Origin: Candidatus Izimoplasma sp. HR2
GTDB taxonomy: Bacteria > Bacillota_I > Bacilli_A > Izemoplasmatales > Izemoplasmataceae
Assembly: GCA_000753575.1 (NCBI GenBank)
Contig: JRFF01000036.1
Coordinates: 31,546 to 95,545 of the forward strand
Reading direction: 5' to 3'
DNA length: 64,000 nt
Positions 1 to 9,671 of this stretch are shown piece after piece. How positions within the stretch are numbered: the first letter of the stretch is position 1; each line of letters opens with the position of its first letter. The position numbers and the translations under genes were made by a program. The notes below the pieces were generated by a model. That model worked only from the letters and a program-made list of their open reading frames with translations. It had not been told where the DNA came from and ran no database searches.

Positions 1-671
1 ATAGGCTTAGGTGCATTTTTAAGCAATTCAGTATCTTTGTCAACTTTACAATCTAAGATACGTAAAGGATTTTTAATATATCTAGTTTGACAGTCTTTAC
101 ATAAAGTAGTTATATCTTTTTTTAAATATTTAACAAGTGCTTCTTTATGTAGAGCTTTTGATTCTTCATCACCTATTGTATTAATATGAACTTCAACATC
201 ATCAATTTTCAGTGCTTTTAAAACACTAACTGCATAGCTAATAATTTCTGCATCAAGCATTGGACTATTACTACCAAAAGCTTCAGCTCCAAACTGTACA
301 AACTGACGATATCTTCCCTTTTGAGGACGTTCATATCTAAACATATTTCCAATATAATAAAGTTTCTGTACAGGCACTTTATCAGCATATAATTTATTCT
401 CAATATAACTACGAACTACTCCAGCAGTTCCTTCAGGACGTAAAGTATTTTTACGTTTACCTCGATCAATGAAATCATAAGTTTCTTTAGATACTACATC
501 GGTATCTTCACCAACACCTCTATGGAATAACTCTGTATTCTCAAAGATTGGTGTTCTTATTTCACTATAGTTATATAACTTACTTACATTTCTTATTGTT
601 CTTTCTAGACTTTGCCATTTACCTGTTTCACTTGGTAGTAAATCGTAAGTCCCTTTCATCTTTTGAAACAT
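1..671 (-). CDS. hisS: Histidyl-tRNA synthetase, N-terminal part (3' end outside window)
   Basis: Class II aminoacyl-tRNA synthetase that charges tRNA-His with histidine in the cytosol. About 223 codons of the N-terminal catalytic domain are present. Visible are the family start MKGTYDLLP, motif 1 around RTPIFENTELFHRGVG, the LRPEGTAGVVRSY segment and motif 2 (MFRYERPQKGRYRQF), which is diagnostic for HisRS. The start ATG at 671 is preceded by AAAGGAG at good spacing, giving MFQKMKGTYD; a later Met five codons in is the only alternative. The reading frame runs off the left edge, so the C-terminal anticodon-binding domain is not seen. A T-box leader lies directly upstream, so expression should respond to uncharged tRNA-His. 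The order recJ-apt-rel-dtd-hisS matches the conserved Bacillus neighbourhood. Confidence 0.95.
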   Translation of the reverse strand, partial: MFQKMKGTYDLLPSETGKWQSLERTIRNVSKLYNYSEIRTPIFENTELFHRGVGEDTDVVSKETYDFIDRGKRKNTLRPEGTAGVVRSYIENKLYADKVPVQKLYYIGNMFRYERPQKGRYRQFVQFGAEAFGSNSPMLDAEIISYAVSVLKALKIDDVEVHINTIGDEESKALHKEALVKYLKKDITTLCKDCQTRYIKNPLRILDCKVDKDTELLKNAPKP

Positions 672-690
672 CAAATCACTCCTTTATAAT

Positions 691-719
691 AAAAAAATCG
701 CCCTAAATCTAAGGGCGAA
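691..719 (-). terminator. Terminator hairpin of the hisS T-box
   Basis: Stem TCGCCCT/AGGGCGA with loop TAGATTT, followed on the minus strand by seven U. Its 5' arm can pair alternatively with the T-box sequence, as in T-box antitermination. Confidence 0.9.
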
Positions 720-915
720 ATATATCCGCGGTACCACCTTAGTTCCTAGTACAACTAGGCCCTCATACTCGTAACGTGAGTAGTCGTCTTTTTCTACTAT
801 TTTCAAAAAAGCCCTCAAAAGTGTCTTCGTTAACTCTTAATGTAGATACTTTCACCAGTTGTATCTTTCTCTTTCCATTAGTTTTTTAACTACTTTTCTT
901 TATCATTGGTTTACA
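691..915 (-). promoter_or_regulatory. T-box leader of hisS
   Basis: The core T-box motif AACTAAGGTGGTACCGCG is on the minus strand at 744-727, followed by a terminator hairpin (698-717) with a U-run and then the hisS ribosome-binding site. T-box RNAs bind tRNA and, when it is uncharged, form an antiterminator. The upstream 170 bases contain several hairpins consistent with Stem I. A CAC triplet (His codon) at 823-821 follows a GAAGA stretch and is a plausible specifier, but I did not fold the full Stem I. The 5' limit near 915 is approximate; it starts just after the neighbouring acetyltransferase gene. Confidence 0.93.
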
Positions 916-930
916 TTGTTGATTATACAG

Positions 931-1539
931 TTAAATGCCCTCATAGTCAACTTTAAAAGCTTGTTTAAATTCTTTAACCCAAGTTACTTTACCACCAAAA
1001 TAATCTTCTTTTGTAATTGATGCAACTCCTTCATCAATTATTTTACCATCATAGTTTTTAAATTTGTTTCTTAAAATTCCTTCAAAAGTAAACTCTAATT
1101 TCTCACAAACCCTTTTACTACGCTCATTAAACAGGAAATATCCATAAGCTAATCTACTAAGATGTAAAATCTCAAATCCATAAATTATTACAGCTTTTGC
1201 TGCTTCAGTCATTATACCTTTATTCCAATAATTTGGACTAAGCACAAACCCAATTTCAGCTTTATACTCTTTATATGTATGAATCTCAATAGTACCAACC
1301 ATTTTATTATGTTCTTTATAATGGATAGCATAAATACCTGGTTGTCCATATTCACGTTTCTTTATAGCGTATTTTATGAATTCATCAGTTTCATCTGTTG
1401 AAACGTGAGGTTTCCATCCAGCATTAGGTCCAACAAGTGGACTTGATGCATATTCAAAAATATCATCAATATCTAACAATGATATTTCTTTTAATATTAG
1501 TCTTTTTGTTTCTAGTCTTGGTAATAATAATTTATTCAT
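931..1539 (-). CDS. GNAT N-acetyltransferase, RimJ/RimL type
   Basis: A 202-residue acetyl-CoA-dependent N-acetyltransferase. It starts with the RimJ/RimL signature PRLETKRLILKEI, has the beta4 region KAEIGFVLSPNYWNKGIMTEA (the acetyl-CoA-binding turn is the NKG region) and the typical end ERSKRVCEKLEFTFEGILR. RimJ/RimL relatives acetylate ribosomal protein N-termini or amino-acid-like small molecules; the substrate here cannot be read from sequence. The ATG follows AAAAAGGAGTAAAATT. Its start is only 4 bases from the stop of the second GNAT gene upstream, so the two are probably co-transcribed at the distal end of the rel-dtd operon. It ends just before the hisS T-box leader. Confidence 0.85.
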   Translation of the reverse strand: MNKLLLPRLETKRLILKEISLLDIDDIFEYASSPLVGPNAGWKPHVSTDETDEFIKYAIKKREYGQPGIYAIHYKEHNKMVGTIEIHTYKEYKAEIGFVLSPNYWNKGIMTEAAKAVIIYGFEILHLSRLAYGYFLFNERSKRVCEKLEFTFEGILRNKFKNYDGKIIDEGVASITKEDYFGGKVTWVKEFKQAFKVDYEGI

Positions 1540-1543
1540 AATT

Positions 1544-2338
1544 TTACTCCTTTTTAAGCATTACCCATTTATCAACATCTTTAAATCCAAGTCTCTTATA
1601 AATGTTTCCTGCCTTAGGATTATCGTAAAATAAACATAAATATTTATTCTTTTCATCAAAATATTCTCTCATTAATTCTTTCATTAAAATAGTAGCAAGA
1701 CCTCTACCTCTTGCTTCTTTTAGTGTTGCTACTGCAACTACCATGGCACTTTTTGTAGTTTCAGCAGTTGTTGCAACAGTTGATAATATCTTACCATCTT
1801 CTTCAATAAATAAAGTAGAACCCATTTTTAATGCAATTAATTTACCACTTATATATTCATCTTTTGTTTTCTTTTCATATCCAAATTCTTCAATAGTAGC
1901 TAAGATATCATATAGTTTCCCACAATGTTCTTTAGTAGAAGCTTTAATTGCTTTATATTCGTTATTAATAGTTTCTTCTTCTAAAGTGTACGCTTCACAA
2001 AAATACATTGGTTGGAGCTTGAAGTCATTAAAGTAAGGAATTATCTTATCAAAAACACTTTGTGCTCCACTTAAAAATTTAAAGTCGTGTTTTGCGAAAA
2101 TCTTTAACCACTCTACATTAAAAGTTCTACCATGCGCATAGAAAATACTATTTTCTCTATAAAATAATAATACAGCAACATAGTTGTTATCTTCATCAAA
2201 TTCTCCGTATAAAGATTGGAAATCTCTTCCAAATCCAAATGCTTCAACATCACCAATAATAAAAATATTTAGTGATCCTTCAACGTATAAATATTTTAGT
2301 AGTGAATCTCTATCTGTTTCAGTTAATTTTCTAATCAT
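1544..2338 (-). CDS. GNAT-family N-acetyltransferase
   Basis: A 264-residue protein with a C-terminal GNAT fold. The acetyl-CoA-binding motif reads EARGRGLATILMKELM, followed by LCLFYDNPKAGNIYKRLGF, the usual end of the fold. The N-terminal half (LTETDRDSLLKYL, NIFIIGDVEAFGFG) resembles the two-lobed GNAT proteins common in Firmicutes, whose substrates are mostly unknown. The longest frame begins at a TTG (2356), but ATG at 2338 directly after the dtd stop codon gives the natural start MIRKLTETD. The two possible starts overlap the dtd end, suggesting translational coupling. Substrate unknown. Confidence 0.8.
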   Translation of the reverse strand: MIRKLTETDRDSLLKYLYVEGSLNIFIIGDVEAFGFGRDFQSLYGEFDEDNNYVAVLLFYRENSIFYAHGRTFNVEWLKIFAKHDFKFLSGAQSVFDKIIPYFNDFKLQPMYFCEAYTLEEETINNEYKAIKASTKEHCGKLYDILATIEEFGYEKKTKDEYISGKLIALKMGSTLFIEEDGKILSTVATTAETTKSAMVVAVATLKEARGRGLATILMKELMREYFDEKNKYLCLFYDNPKAGNIYKRLGFKDVDKWVMLKKE

Positions 2339-2342
2339 ATTA

Positions 2343-2786
2343 TCACTTACTTTCAAGTATTATTGTGACAGGTCCGTCGTTAGTTAAACTTATATCCATG
2401 TGCTTTCCAAAAGCTCCATTAAGCGTTTTAATATTAAAATCTTTATTTAAAATATTTGATAATTCTAAGTATAAATTCAAAGCTTTTTTAGGTTCCAATG
2501 CTTTAGTGAATGATGGTCTATTTCCTTTAGATGTATCACCGTATAGTGTGAATTGAGAGATTGATAAAATCTCGTAATTCATATCTAAAATACTTTTATT
2601 TAGCTTGCCTTCTTGATCTTCAAATATTCTTAAATTAGCTATCTTTTTAGCTAAGTATTTTACTTCTTCGATTGAATCATTTTGTGTAAATCCTACTAGT
2701 AATAAGTAACCATTATTAATACTTGAAATTACTTTTTTATCTACAGTGCAATTTGCTTCTTTAACTCTTTGAACTACTACTTTCAT
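2343..2786 (-). CDS. dtd: D-aminoacyl-tRNA deacylase
   Basis: A 147-residue DTD, the usual family length. It hydrolyses D-aminoacyl-tRNAs (and Gly-tRNA-Ala), protecting translation from wrong-handed amino acids. Diagnostic motifs are MKVVVQRVKEANCTVD at the N-terminus, the catalytic SQFTLYGD motif near residue 80, and the NDGPVTIIL motif (Gly-Pro cis pair) at the C-terminus. Its ATG overlaps the rel stop codon as TAATG, so translation is coupled; dtd next to rel is conserved across Firmicutes. It ends in TGA. Confidence 0.95.
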   Translation of the reverse strand: MKVVVQRVKEANCTVDKKVISSINNGYLLLVGFTQNDSIEEVKYLAKKIANLRIFEDQEGKLNKSILDMNYEILSISQFTLYGDTSKGNRPSFTKALEPKKALNLYLELSNILNKDFNIKTLNGAFGKHMDISLTNDGPVTIILESK

Positions 2787-4957
2787 TACTTCATCATCCT
2801 CTCAATAGAGAAGACACCTTTTAGTTTTTGAAGGTTAAGAATTACAGTTTCTAAAACTTGTTTATTGCCAAGATTTAGTTTTAATTTAATAATTCCTTCT
2901 TTACGTTTATTAGTTGATGCAGCAACTTGGTTAATCTTCGCTTTTGCGGCTGTGATTGTATTAATAATTTCAGCTAGAACGTTATCTCTATTAGAAACAA
3001 TTAATTTAATATTTACGTCATACATTCTATGTGTATCATTACCCCAAAATACTTCAATATATCTATTTTTATCAAGTGCTGCTAAGTTATTACATTTAGT
3101 TCTATGAACTGCGATACCTACACCTTTAGAAACATACCCAGTAATTCTATCTCCTGGGATTGGAGTACAACAGTTTGATAGCTTAATAGAAGGGTTCTTT
3201 AGACCTTCAACTATTACATTAGATTCGCTTTTTGTATCAACAAAAACAGATTCATTTATCTTTTGAATAAGATCTTCTTCTGTATATTCAACACTTCCAA
3301 CTAAGGCATTAACTGCACTTCCTGGTGAAATGGTATTCTTACCAATTTCATAATATAAATCTTCAACAGTTTTAGCACCTTTTTTTCTAAATAATTTTTC
3401 TACTACTTTGTCATTTAAAGTAATTGAAACATTTTTTGAATTAACTTCTCTAGTTAAGTCTTCTTTACCCATTTCTACTAGAACATCTCTTCTTCTTTTA
3501 TTTAAGTAGTTTTTAATTTTTGATTTAGCGTTAGAAGTCTTAACTATTTTTAACCAGTTATCATTAGGTCCAAATGAATTTACACTTGTTTTCATATTAA
3601 CGATATCACCTGTGCTAAGTTCATATTCTAGAGGAACTATTTTACCATTAACTATTGCACCTACGGTCTTAATACCTACTTGCGTATGTATTCTAAATGC
3701 AAAATCAAGTGGGGTTGCTCCTTTTGGTAAATCTATAATATCTCCAGCTGGAGTAAAGACATAAACATTAGAATGGAAAATATCATCTCTAAGTAAATTT
3801 AAAACATCAGAATCATTCTCAGATTCTTTAGTAAAGTTAATTAAATCACCATACCATTTTAATTTCTTAGAAACTTCTTCAGTCATTTTAAAGTTCCCTT
3901 TACTTTCTTTGTAAGCCCAGTGGGCAGCAACACCATATTCAGCAATACTATCCATCTCGTCATTCCTAATTTGAATCTCATATACTTTACCATTAGCAAT
4001 AACGGATGTATGAAGTGATTGGTAAAGATTTGGCTTAGGCATTGCGATATAGTCTTTAAATCTATTTGGAATAGGTGTCCATTTACTATGAATTATACCA
4101 ATAGTACGATAACAACTTTCAATATCATCAACAATAATTCTTAAAGCTAGAAGATCATAAATTTCATCAAACTCTTTTTGACGAGTTATCATTTTTTTAT
4201 GAACAGAATAAATATTTTTAATACGTCCTTTTACATTACAAACAACATTGTTTTCTGTAAGTAAATACGCAATATTTGTTTGCATTAATTCTAAATCTGC
4301 TTCTCTATTTAGTTTAGTATCACTAATTAATTTTGCGATTCTTTTAAATTTTGAAGGATTAATATATTTAAATGCCGTATCTTCAAGTTCTGCTTTCATG
4401 ATATTCATCCCTAGTCTGTGTGCTAAAGGTGCATAAATATCCATAGTTTCATTTGCGATACGTAATTGTTTTTCTTCTGGAAGTGAATCTAATGTTCTCA
4501 TGTTGTTTAATCTATCAGCAAGTTTAACAATAACAACTCGAATGTCTTTTGCCATAGCAAGCAACATTTTTTGATAGTTTTTAGCTTGAGCTTGAATCTT
4601 CGTAGATTCGAGTATTTTACCCTTAAATTTATATTGCCCTAACTTAGTTACACCCTCAGTTAAAAGAGCTACTTCTTCTCCAAATATATCTTTAACTTCT
4701 TCATATGAAGCTGAAGTATCCTCGATAACATCATGAAGTAACCCTGCCATTATCGTAGTTGGATCTGTATGTAACTCACTTAAAATGAAGGCAACATCGA
4801 GTGGGTGAACGATATAAGGATCACCTGATTTTCGAAATTGTCCTTCATGTTTATTTAAGGCAAAGTTATAAGCATCTTGAATCATATCAAGATGCTCTTT
4901 TTTTGTTATATAAAGTTTAAGACTACTTTCTAGTTCTCTAAAACTAGGTGTTCTCAT
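2786..4957 (-). CDS. rel: Bifunctional (p)ppGpp synthetase/hydrolase, long RSH
   Basis: A 723-residue Rel enzyme that makes and degrades (p)ppGpp, the stringent-response alarmone. Domains in order: HD hydrolase with intact HDVIEDT near residue 75; synthetase with RIKNIYSVHKKM and RFKDYIAMPKPNLYQSLHT, where RxKD is the bifunctional form rather than the EXDD of RelA-only enzymes; TGS domain (VFTPAGDIIDLPKGATPLDFAF begins it); a conserved Cys region (SNCCTPIPGDRITGY); and a C-terminal ACT domain. The ATG at 4957 is preceded by AAGAAGGTGG; the longer frame begins at an upstream GTG inside that site. It lies between apt and dtd, a conserved arrangement linking purine salvage and alarmone synthesis. 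Confidence 0.96.
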   Translation of the reverse strand: MRTPSFRELESSLKLYITKKEHLDMIQDAYNFALNKHEGQFRKSGDPYIVHPLDVAFILSELHTDPTTIMAGLLHDVIEDTSASYEEVKDIFGEEVALLTEGVTKLGQYKFKGKILESTKIQAQAKNYQKMLLAMAKDIRVVIVKLADRLNNMRTLDSLPEEKQLRIANETMDIYAPLAHRLGMNIMKAELEDTAFKYINPSKFKRIAKLISDTKLNREADLELMQTNIAYLLTENNVVCNVKGRIKNIYSVHKKMITRQKEFDEIYDLLALRIIVDDIESCYRTIGIIHSKWTPIPNRFKDYIAMPKPNLYQSLHTSVIANGKVYEIQIRNDEMDSIAEYGVAAHWAYKESKGNFKMTEEVSKKLKWYGDLINFTKESENDSDVLNLLRDDIFHSNVYVFTPAGDIIDLPKGATPLDFAFRIHTQVGIKTVGAIVNGKIVPLEYELSTGDIVNMKTSVNSFGPNDNWLKIVKTSNAKSKIKNYLNKRRRDVLVEMGKEDLTREVNSKNVSITLNDKVVEKLFRKKGAKTVEDLYYEIGKNTISPGSAVNALVGSVEYTEEDLIQKINESVFVDTKSESNVIVEGLKNPSIKLSNCCTPIPGDRITGYVSKGVGIAVHRTKCNNLAALDKNRYIEVFWGNDTHRMYDVNIKLIVSNRDNVLAEIINTITAAKAKINQVAASTNKRKEGIIKLKLNLGNKQVLETVILNLQKLKGVFSIERMMK

Positions 4958-4975
4958 AAAAACCACCTTCTTATG

Positions 4976-5488
4976 TTAATAACTCATTAATGATAAAACT
5001 TTGTAGTTATCAATTTTATCTCTTCCTTTTAAGTCTACTAATTCAATTAAGAATGCAATACCAGCTACGATACCACCAGATTTTTCTATTAATGCTATAG
5101 TAGCTTCAATAGTTCCACCTGTAGCTAATAAATCATCGATAATTAATACTTTTTGTCCTTTTTGAATATCACCTTTATGTAAACAAAGAGTATTAGATCC
5201 ATATTCTAAATCATAGCTATATGAAATTACTTCTCTAGGTAATTTATTTGGTTTTCTTACTGGAATAAATCCAATTCCTAGTTGTGTAGCAACAGGACAT
5301 CCAAAAATAAATCCTCTAGCATCAGGACCAACAATAATATCTGCCCCTATTTCATTAGTAAAATCAACAAATTGTTGAGTAGCGTATTGGAATGCTTTTC
5401 CATCTGCGATTAATGGTGTGATATCTTTGAATTGAATTCCTTGGATTGGGAAATCTGGTACATTTGCAATGTAATCTTTTAAATTCAT
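4976..5488 (-). CDS. apt: Adenine phosphoribosyltransferase
   Basis: A 170-residue cytosolic enzyme that converts adenine and PRPP to AMP. The PRPP-binding motif is clear ([13 protein letters not shown] near residue 115), as are the N-terminal [14 protein letters not shown] and the [10 protein letters not shown] segment typical of APRT. The start follows GGAGGATTAGATT. It sits 18 bases upstream of rel and follows recJ in the same direction, the standard Firmicutes order. Presence of apt implies adenine salvage. Confidence 0.96.
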   Translation of the reverse strand: MNLKDYIANVPDFPIQGIQFKDITPLIADGKAFQYATQQFVDFTNEIGADIIVGPDARGFIFGCPVATQLGIGFIPVRKPNKLPREVISYSYDLEYGSNTLCLHKGDIQKGQKVLIIDDLLATGGTIEATIALIEKSGGIVAGIAFLIELVDLKGRDKIDNYKVLSLMSY

Positions 5489-5564
5489 AATCTAATCCTC
5501 CATATTTTTTATATATTATTTACTATTATATCAAAAGATATAATGTTTTAATCCTTTTTTTGTG

Positions 5565-7136
5565 TTAATTAACTATATAATCTTCAATTAAAATTTGTAT
5601 TTTTGATTTTCCTCTAAATGAATTAATATCTAAACGTCCTATTAAAGCCACATTAGATCTATTAGTGATTTTTGTGTACATATTTTTATTATTAAAAAAT
5701 ATTGCTTCACAATTACTATTAATAATTATTTTTGTATGTTGTCCGGTAATCAAATACTTTCCTTTTACCTTCACATCATCAAATAGGAATAAACAATCTT
5801 TTAAATCGTATCGATCTAAATTCATTACTTGTTTAATATCTAATTTGTAAATATCAATAGCCCCTTCAACTTCGGTTATATCTTTTCTAACTGCGCTTGG
5901 TACAAGTTGATTAAATCTTTTTTTAAACTCATCTAAGTATTCTTTTTTAAATTCTAGTCCTGCGGCGTTACGATGTCCTCCGTGTCTTATAAGTATATCG
6001 CTTATTTCACCTAAAATGTATATAACATCAACACCATCATAACTACGTATACTTCCTTTATACGTATATTCTTCTTCTTTTAATACAACACTTACCTTAG
6101 AAAATTCATTAGCTAACCTTGAAGCAACTATCCCGATAACACCTTCATGCATTTTAGGTGAATGAATAATTATGCTTGGTTTATCTTCTTCAAGTAAATT
6201 TAAAGCTTCTTCATATAATATTTTTGTAAGTTTTTTTCTTTTGTTATTATTCTCTTCAATTTCACTTAAATATTTCAAAGCACCAGATTTTTCAGTTGAT
6301 TCAAAAAGTTGAACAGCAAGCTTAGCAGACTTCATTCTACCGCAAGCATTTATTCTAGGTGCTATTTTGAACTGAATATCGGCTACACTAGGTCTTTCTA
6401 AATTCAAGAAATTTATAAGTGAAGCAAACCCTAAATTATCAGAATTAGCCATTTTTTTGAGTCCTAAGTTAACTATAGCTCTATTCTCATCTATAAGAGG
6501 CATCATGTCGGCAACTGTTCCTAAAGCAACAATATCGATATATTCCATGCTATCATCACCAATTAAAGCTTGAATTAATTTAAATGCTACTCCAACACCA
6601 GCAAGTGGTTTAAATGGATAATCTGATAATCCAGTATGAATTATTGAAAACGCATCTGGAAGTTCATTTTCCATTTCATGATGATCAGTAATAATTAATT
6701 CAACATTATTATCTTTTAAAATTTTTGCTTCATTAACAGACTTGATTCCGTTGTCAACTGTAATAACTAAATTATAACCTTCATTTATAATGTCATATGC
6801 TTTTGAAACACTTAACCCATATCCATCAATAAATCTATTTGGAATGTCATAACTGACACTACCACCTAAGTTTTTTATTGTTTGATAAAGAATATAAGTA
6901 CTAGTAATTCCATCAACATCATAGTCTCCATATATTAATATTAGTTCTTTGTTTTTAATTGCATTCATAATACGGTCAACTGTTTTATTCATATCCTTTA
7001 AAAGGTATGGATCATTGAATGAAGTTTCATCTAAATTGAATAATTTGATATAGTTATCGAACCCTCGAGACCGATAAATCTCTTCGACCAATCTATTTTG
7101 GTCTAAAGAAGTGTTTTTAATTTTCCATCTATTCAT
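5565..7136 (-). CDS. recJ: Single-stranded-DNA exonuclease RecJ
   Basis: A 523-residue 5'-3' ssDNA exonuclease of the DHH phosphoesterase superfamily, acting in RecF-pathway recombination and repair. Seen: GDYDVDGITSTYILY (first metal motif), VTVDNGI, the DHH motif in IITDHHE, the DHHA1 motif GGHRNAAGLEF, and a C-terminal OB-type domain. It is shorter than Bacillus RecJ (about 780 residues) but similar to the core enzyme of E. coli (577). ATG follows TTAGGAGAGG. The next gene, apt, lies 76 bases downstream. Confidence 0.93.
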   Translation of the reverse strand: MNRWKIKNTSLDQNRLVEEIYRSRGFDNYIKLFNLDETSFNDPYLLKDMNKTVDRIMNAIKNKELILIYGDYDVDGITSTYILYQTIKNLGGSVSYDIPNRFIDGYGLSVSKAYDIINEGYNLVITVDNGIKSVNEAKILKDNNVELIITDHHEMENELPDAFSIIHTGLSDYPFKPLAGVGVAFKLIQALIGDDSMEYIDIVALGTVADMMPLIDENRAIVNLGLKKMANSDNLGFASLINFLNLERPSVADIQFKIAPRINACGRMKSAKLAVQLFESTEKSGALKYLSEIEENNNKRKKLTKILYEEALNLLEEDKPSIIIHSPKMHEGVIGIVASRLANEFSKVSVVLKEEEYTYKGSIRSYDGVDVIYILGEISDILIRHGGHRNAAGLEFKKEYLDEFKKRFNQLVPSAVRKDITEVEGAIDIYKLDIKQVMNLDRYDLKDCLFLFDDVKVKGKYLITGQHTKIIINSNCEAIFFNNKNMYTKITNRSNVALIGRLDINSFRGKSKIQILIEDYIVN

Positions 7137-7172
7137 GGACCTCTCCTAACTTTAAGAGTATATTGACCACTC

Positions 7173-8828
7173 TTACATTTTATTTGGAGCGCTAACTCCT
7201 ACTAAATTTAGAGCAATTTTAAGTATATTTTTAGTAGCTTTTAACAATGCTAAACGTTCCATAGTGTTTGTATGGTCAGCAGTAATTACCTGCTCATCAT
7301 TATAGAAACTATGGAATGCTGAAGCTAAACTATTAATGTAATTTGTTACTTTATGTGGTGCTCTTTGAATTGCAGATTGTCTTAATGCATCTTCAAAATT
7401 AGCAAGTAATGAAATTAGTTCAAATGCTTTATCACTTGATAAGGTTGTGAATGTTGTTGGTAGATCATCAACATTAAATCCTTTTAATTTGGCAGTGTTA
7501 AAAATACTATTTATTCTAGCATGAGCATATTGAACATAGTAAACAGGATTCTCGTTAGTTTGTTTTAAGGCAAGATCTAAATCTAAATCCATATGTGTAT
7601 TTAAACTTCTCATTGCGAAGAAATATCTTATAGGATCTACTCCTACTTCATCAATTAAATCTCTTAAAGTTATGGCCTTACCACTTCTTTTTGACATTTT
7701 AACTTCTTCACCGTTTTGTAGAACTTTAACCATTTGTAATATTTCAATTTCTAAAATCCCTGATTTTCCTCCTACCATTTCAAGTGCTGCTGTTATTCTA
7801 TCAATATATCCATGGTGATCACCACCTAAGATATCAATAAGCATTGTGAATCCTCTTTCAAGTTTATTCTTATGATAAGCAATATCTGGAGTCACATATG
7901 TATAAGTACCATCGCTTTTTACAATAACTCTATCTTTTTCATCATTATATTTGCTTGTCTTAAGCCATAAAGCACCTTCAAATTCGTAAGTAAAATTATT
8001 TTCTTTTAAAAATTCAACAGTTTTAGCAACTAAGTTATTCTCATATAAAGTTTTTTCACTAAACCAAACATCAAATTCAACTCCAAAGTCTTTTAAATCT
8101 TTTATAAGTTCATTAAGCAAGTTTTGAACTCCATTTTCTTTAAAGAATTCAAATGCATTTTCATTATTAACAAACTTAGTTCCAAATTCATCAAAAAATC
8201 TTTTAGCTGATTCAATAATTTCTGGACCATGATAACCATCTTTTGGCATCTCCGTAGGAATACCACAAATTTCTAAATATCTTGCTTGAATACTTAAAGC
8301 TAGATTATTAATTTGATTTCCTGCATCATTTACATAATACTCTCTAGTAACATCATATCCTGCTTTTTTCATGATTCTACTTAAAGAATCCCCAGCTGAA
8401 GCCCCTCTTGCGTGTCCTATATGTAAACTACCAGTAGGATTAACACTTACATATTCAATATTTAAGCGTTCTCCCTTACCTAAATCTAAAGTACCATATT
8501 CTTCTCCTTGACTGTTAATATCATTTATAATCTCAGTTAAAAAAGCTTTATCTAAGTAAATATTAATAAATCCAGGATTAGCAACTTTGATCTCACTAAC
8601 AAAAACTTCAGTCTTATCAAATTTATCTACTATTTCTTCAGCAATTTTAAAAGGAGCCTTTCTAGCAATTCTTGCAAGTTTCATTGCAATATTAGAAGAG
8701 TAATCTCCATTTGATTTATCTTTAGGAGATTCAAGTTCAATTTGAAGCCCCTCTTCAAAATACCCTAACTCAATTAGTGTATTTTTAAATTCATCTTTAA
8801 TTTTAAGTTTTAATTCTTGTAATTTCAT
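7173..8828 (-). CDS. argS: Arginyl-tRNA synthetase
   Basis: A 551-residue class I synthetase charging tRNA-Arg. It has the N-terminal additional domain typical of ArgRS, the HIGH motif as HIGHARGASAGDSLSR near residue 135, the ILGGDHHGYIDRI region, a KMSKRSG motif, and the C-terminal anticodon-binding DALR domain. The start ATG follows AGAGGTGCATT. It is 9 bases from the nadC stop upstream, so argS and nadC are in one operon with recJ following. Confidence 0.96.
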   Translation of the reverse strand: MKLQELKLKIKDEFKNTLIELGYFEEGLQIELESPKDKSNGDYSSNIAMKLARIARKAPFKIAEEIVDKFDKTEVFVSEIKVANPGFINIYLDKAFLTEIINDINSQGEEYGTLDLGKGERLNIEYVSVNPTGSLHIGHARGASAGDSLSRIMKKAGYDVTREYYVNDAGNQINNLALSIQARYLEICGIPTEMPKDGYHGPEIIESAKRFFDEFGTKFVNNENAFEFFKENGVQNLLNELIKDLKDFGVEFDVWFSEKTLYENNLVAKTVEFLKENNFTYEFEGALWLKTSKYNDEKDRVIVKSDGTYTYVTPDIAYHKNKLERGFTMLIDILGGDHHGYIDRITAALEMVGGKSGILEIEILQMVKVLQNGEEVKMSKRSGKAITLRDLIDEVGVDPIRYFFAMRSLNTHMDLDLDLALKQTNENPVYYVQYAHARINSIFNTAKLKGFNVDDLPTTFTTLSSDKAFELISLLANFEDALRQSAIQRAPHKVTNYINSLASAFHSFYNDEQVITADHTNTMERLALLKATKNILKIALNLVGVSAPNKM

Positions 8829-8837
8829 AATGCACCT

Positions 8838-9662
8838 CTATTTATTAAATTTCAAACTAATATCCATTGCTTTATAAGAATGTGTTAATGCACCAACACT
8901 TATAAATTCAACACCAGTTTCTGCTACACCTTTAATTCTATTCAAAACCATATTTCCACTTGCTTCTAAAAGTTTACCTTTATTTGAAGTTACACATTTT
9001 TTCATTAATTCGTTTGTCATATTATCAAGCATTACGATATCACAATCTGTTTCAATTGCTTCTAAAAACTGTGTATAATCTTCAACTTCTATTTCAATTT
9101 TTATAGAGTGGTCAATTTTTGATTTAATTATCTCTACAGCTTTTGTTATCGAACCTGCAGCTTTAATATGATTATCCTTTATCATTACTTGATCACTTAA
9201 ACTATATCTATGATTTATTCCACCACCATGAACAACAGCCATTTTTTCTAAAATTCTTAAGTTTGGAGTAGTCTTTCTAGTATCTAAAATCTTAGTATCT
9301 AAATTACCGACCTCTTTAACAAATTTACTTGTTAAAGTAGCAACTCCGCACATTCTTTGAAAGAGATTTAATGCCACTCTTTCTCCTTTTAATATCGACC
9401 TAGATTTACCGTTAATTATAGCAATTACATCTCCCAAATCTACACTATTTCCATCACCGTTTATCACCTTAAAATAGATGTCTTTGTCTACTAATTCAAA
9501 GACTCTACGCATGACTTCAATACCACTAATAATCCCTGATTCCTTAGCAATAAAAACACCCTCACTAATTTCACTACTAAATAGATTATCTGTAGTAACA
9601 TCAATAGTAGGGATGTCTTCTTTCAAAGCATTCAAAATAATATTATCAATTGTTTTATTCAT
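8838..9662 (-). CDS. nadC: Nicotinate-nucleotide pyrophosphorylase (carboxylating)
   Basis: A 274-residue quinolinate phosphoribosyltransferase, which converts quinolinate and PRPP to nicotinic acid mononucleotide in de novo NAD synthesis. Family motifs: KGERVALNLFQRMCGVAT, DTRKTTPNLR and HGGGINHRYSLSD, the substrate-binding segments. ATG at 9662 after ATAGGTG is preferred over a GTG three codons earlier. nadA and nadB are not in the window. Only 9 bases separate it from the pseudo-Fic winged-helix gene upstream, which is a candidate regulator of the pathway. Confidence 0.94.
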   Translation of the reverse strand: MNKTIDNIILNALKEDIPTIDVTTDNLFSSEISEGVFIAKESGIISGIEVMRRVFELVDKDIYFKVINGDGNSVDLGDVIAIINGKSRSILKGERVALNLFQRMCGVATLTSKFVKEVGNLDTKILDTRKTTPNLRILEKMAVVHGGGINHRYSLSDQVMIKDNHIKAAGSITKAVEIIKSKIDHSIKIEIEVEDYTQFLEAIETDCDIVMLDNMTNELMKKCVTSNKGKLLEASGNMVLNRIKGVAETGVEFISVGALTHSYKAMDISLKFNK

Positions 9663-9671
9663 AATAATCAC

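Noticed and set aside
218..403. Small minus-strand frame near the left edge
   Set aside because: It lies inside the hisS coding region in another frame; HisS motifs show which frame is real.
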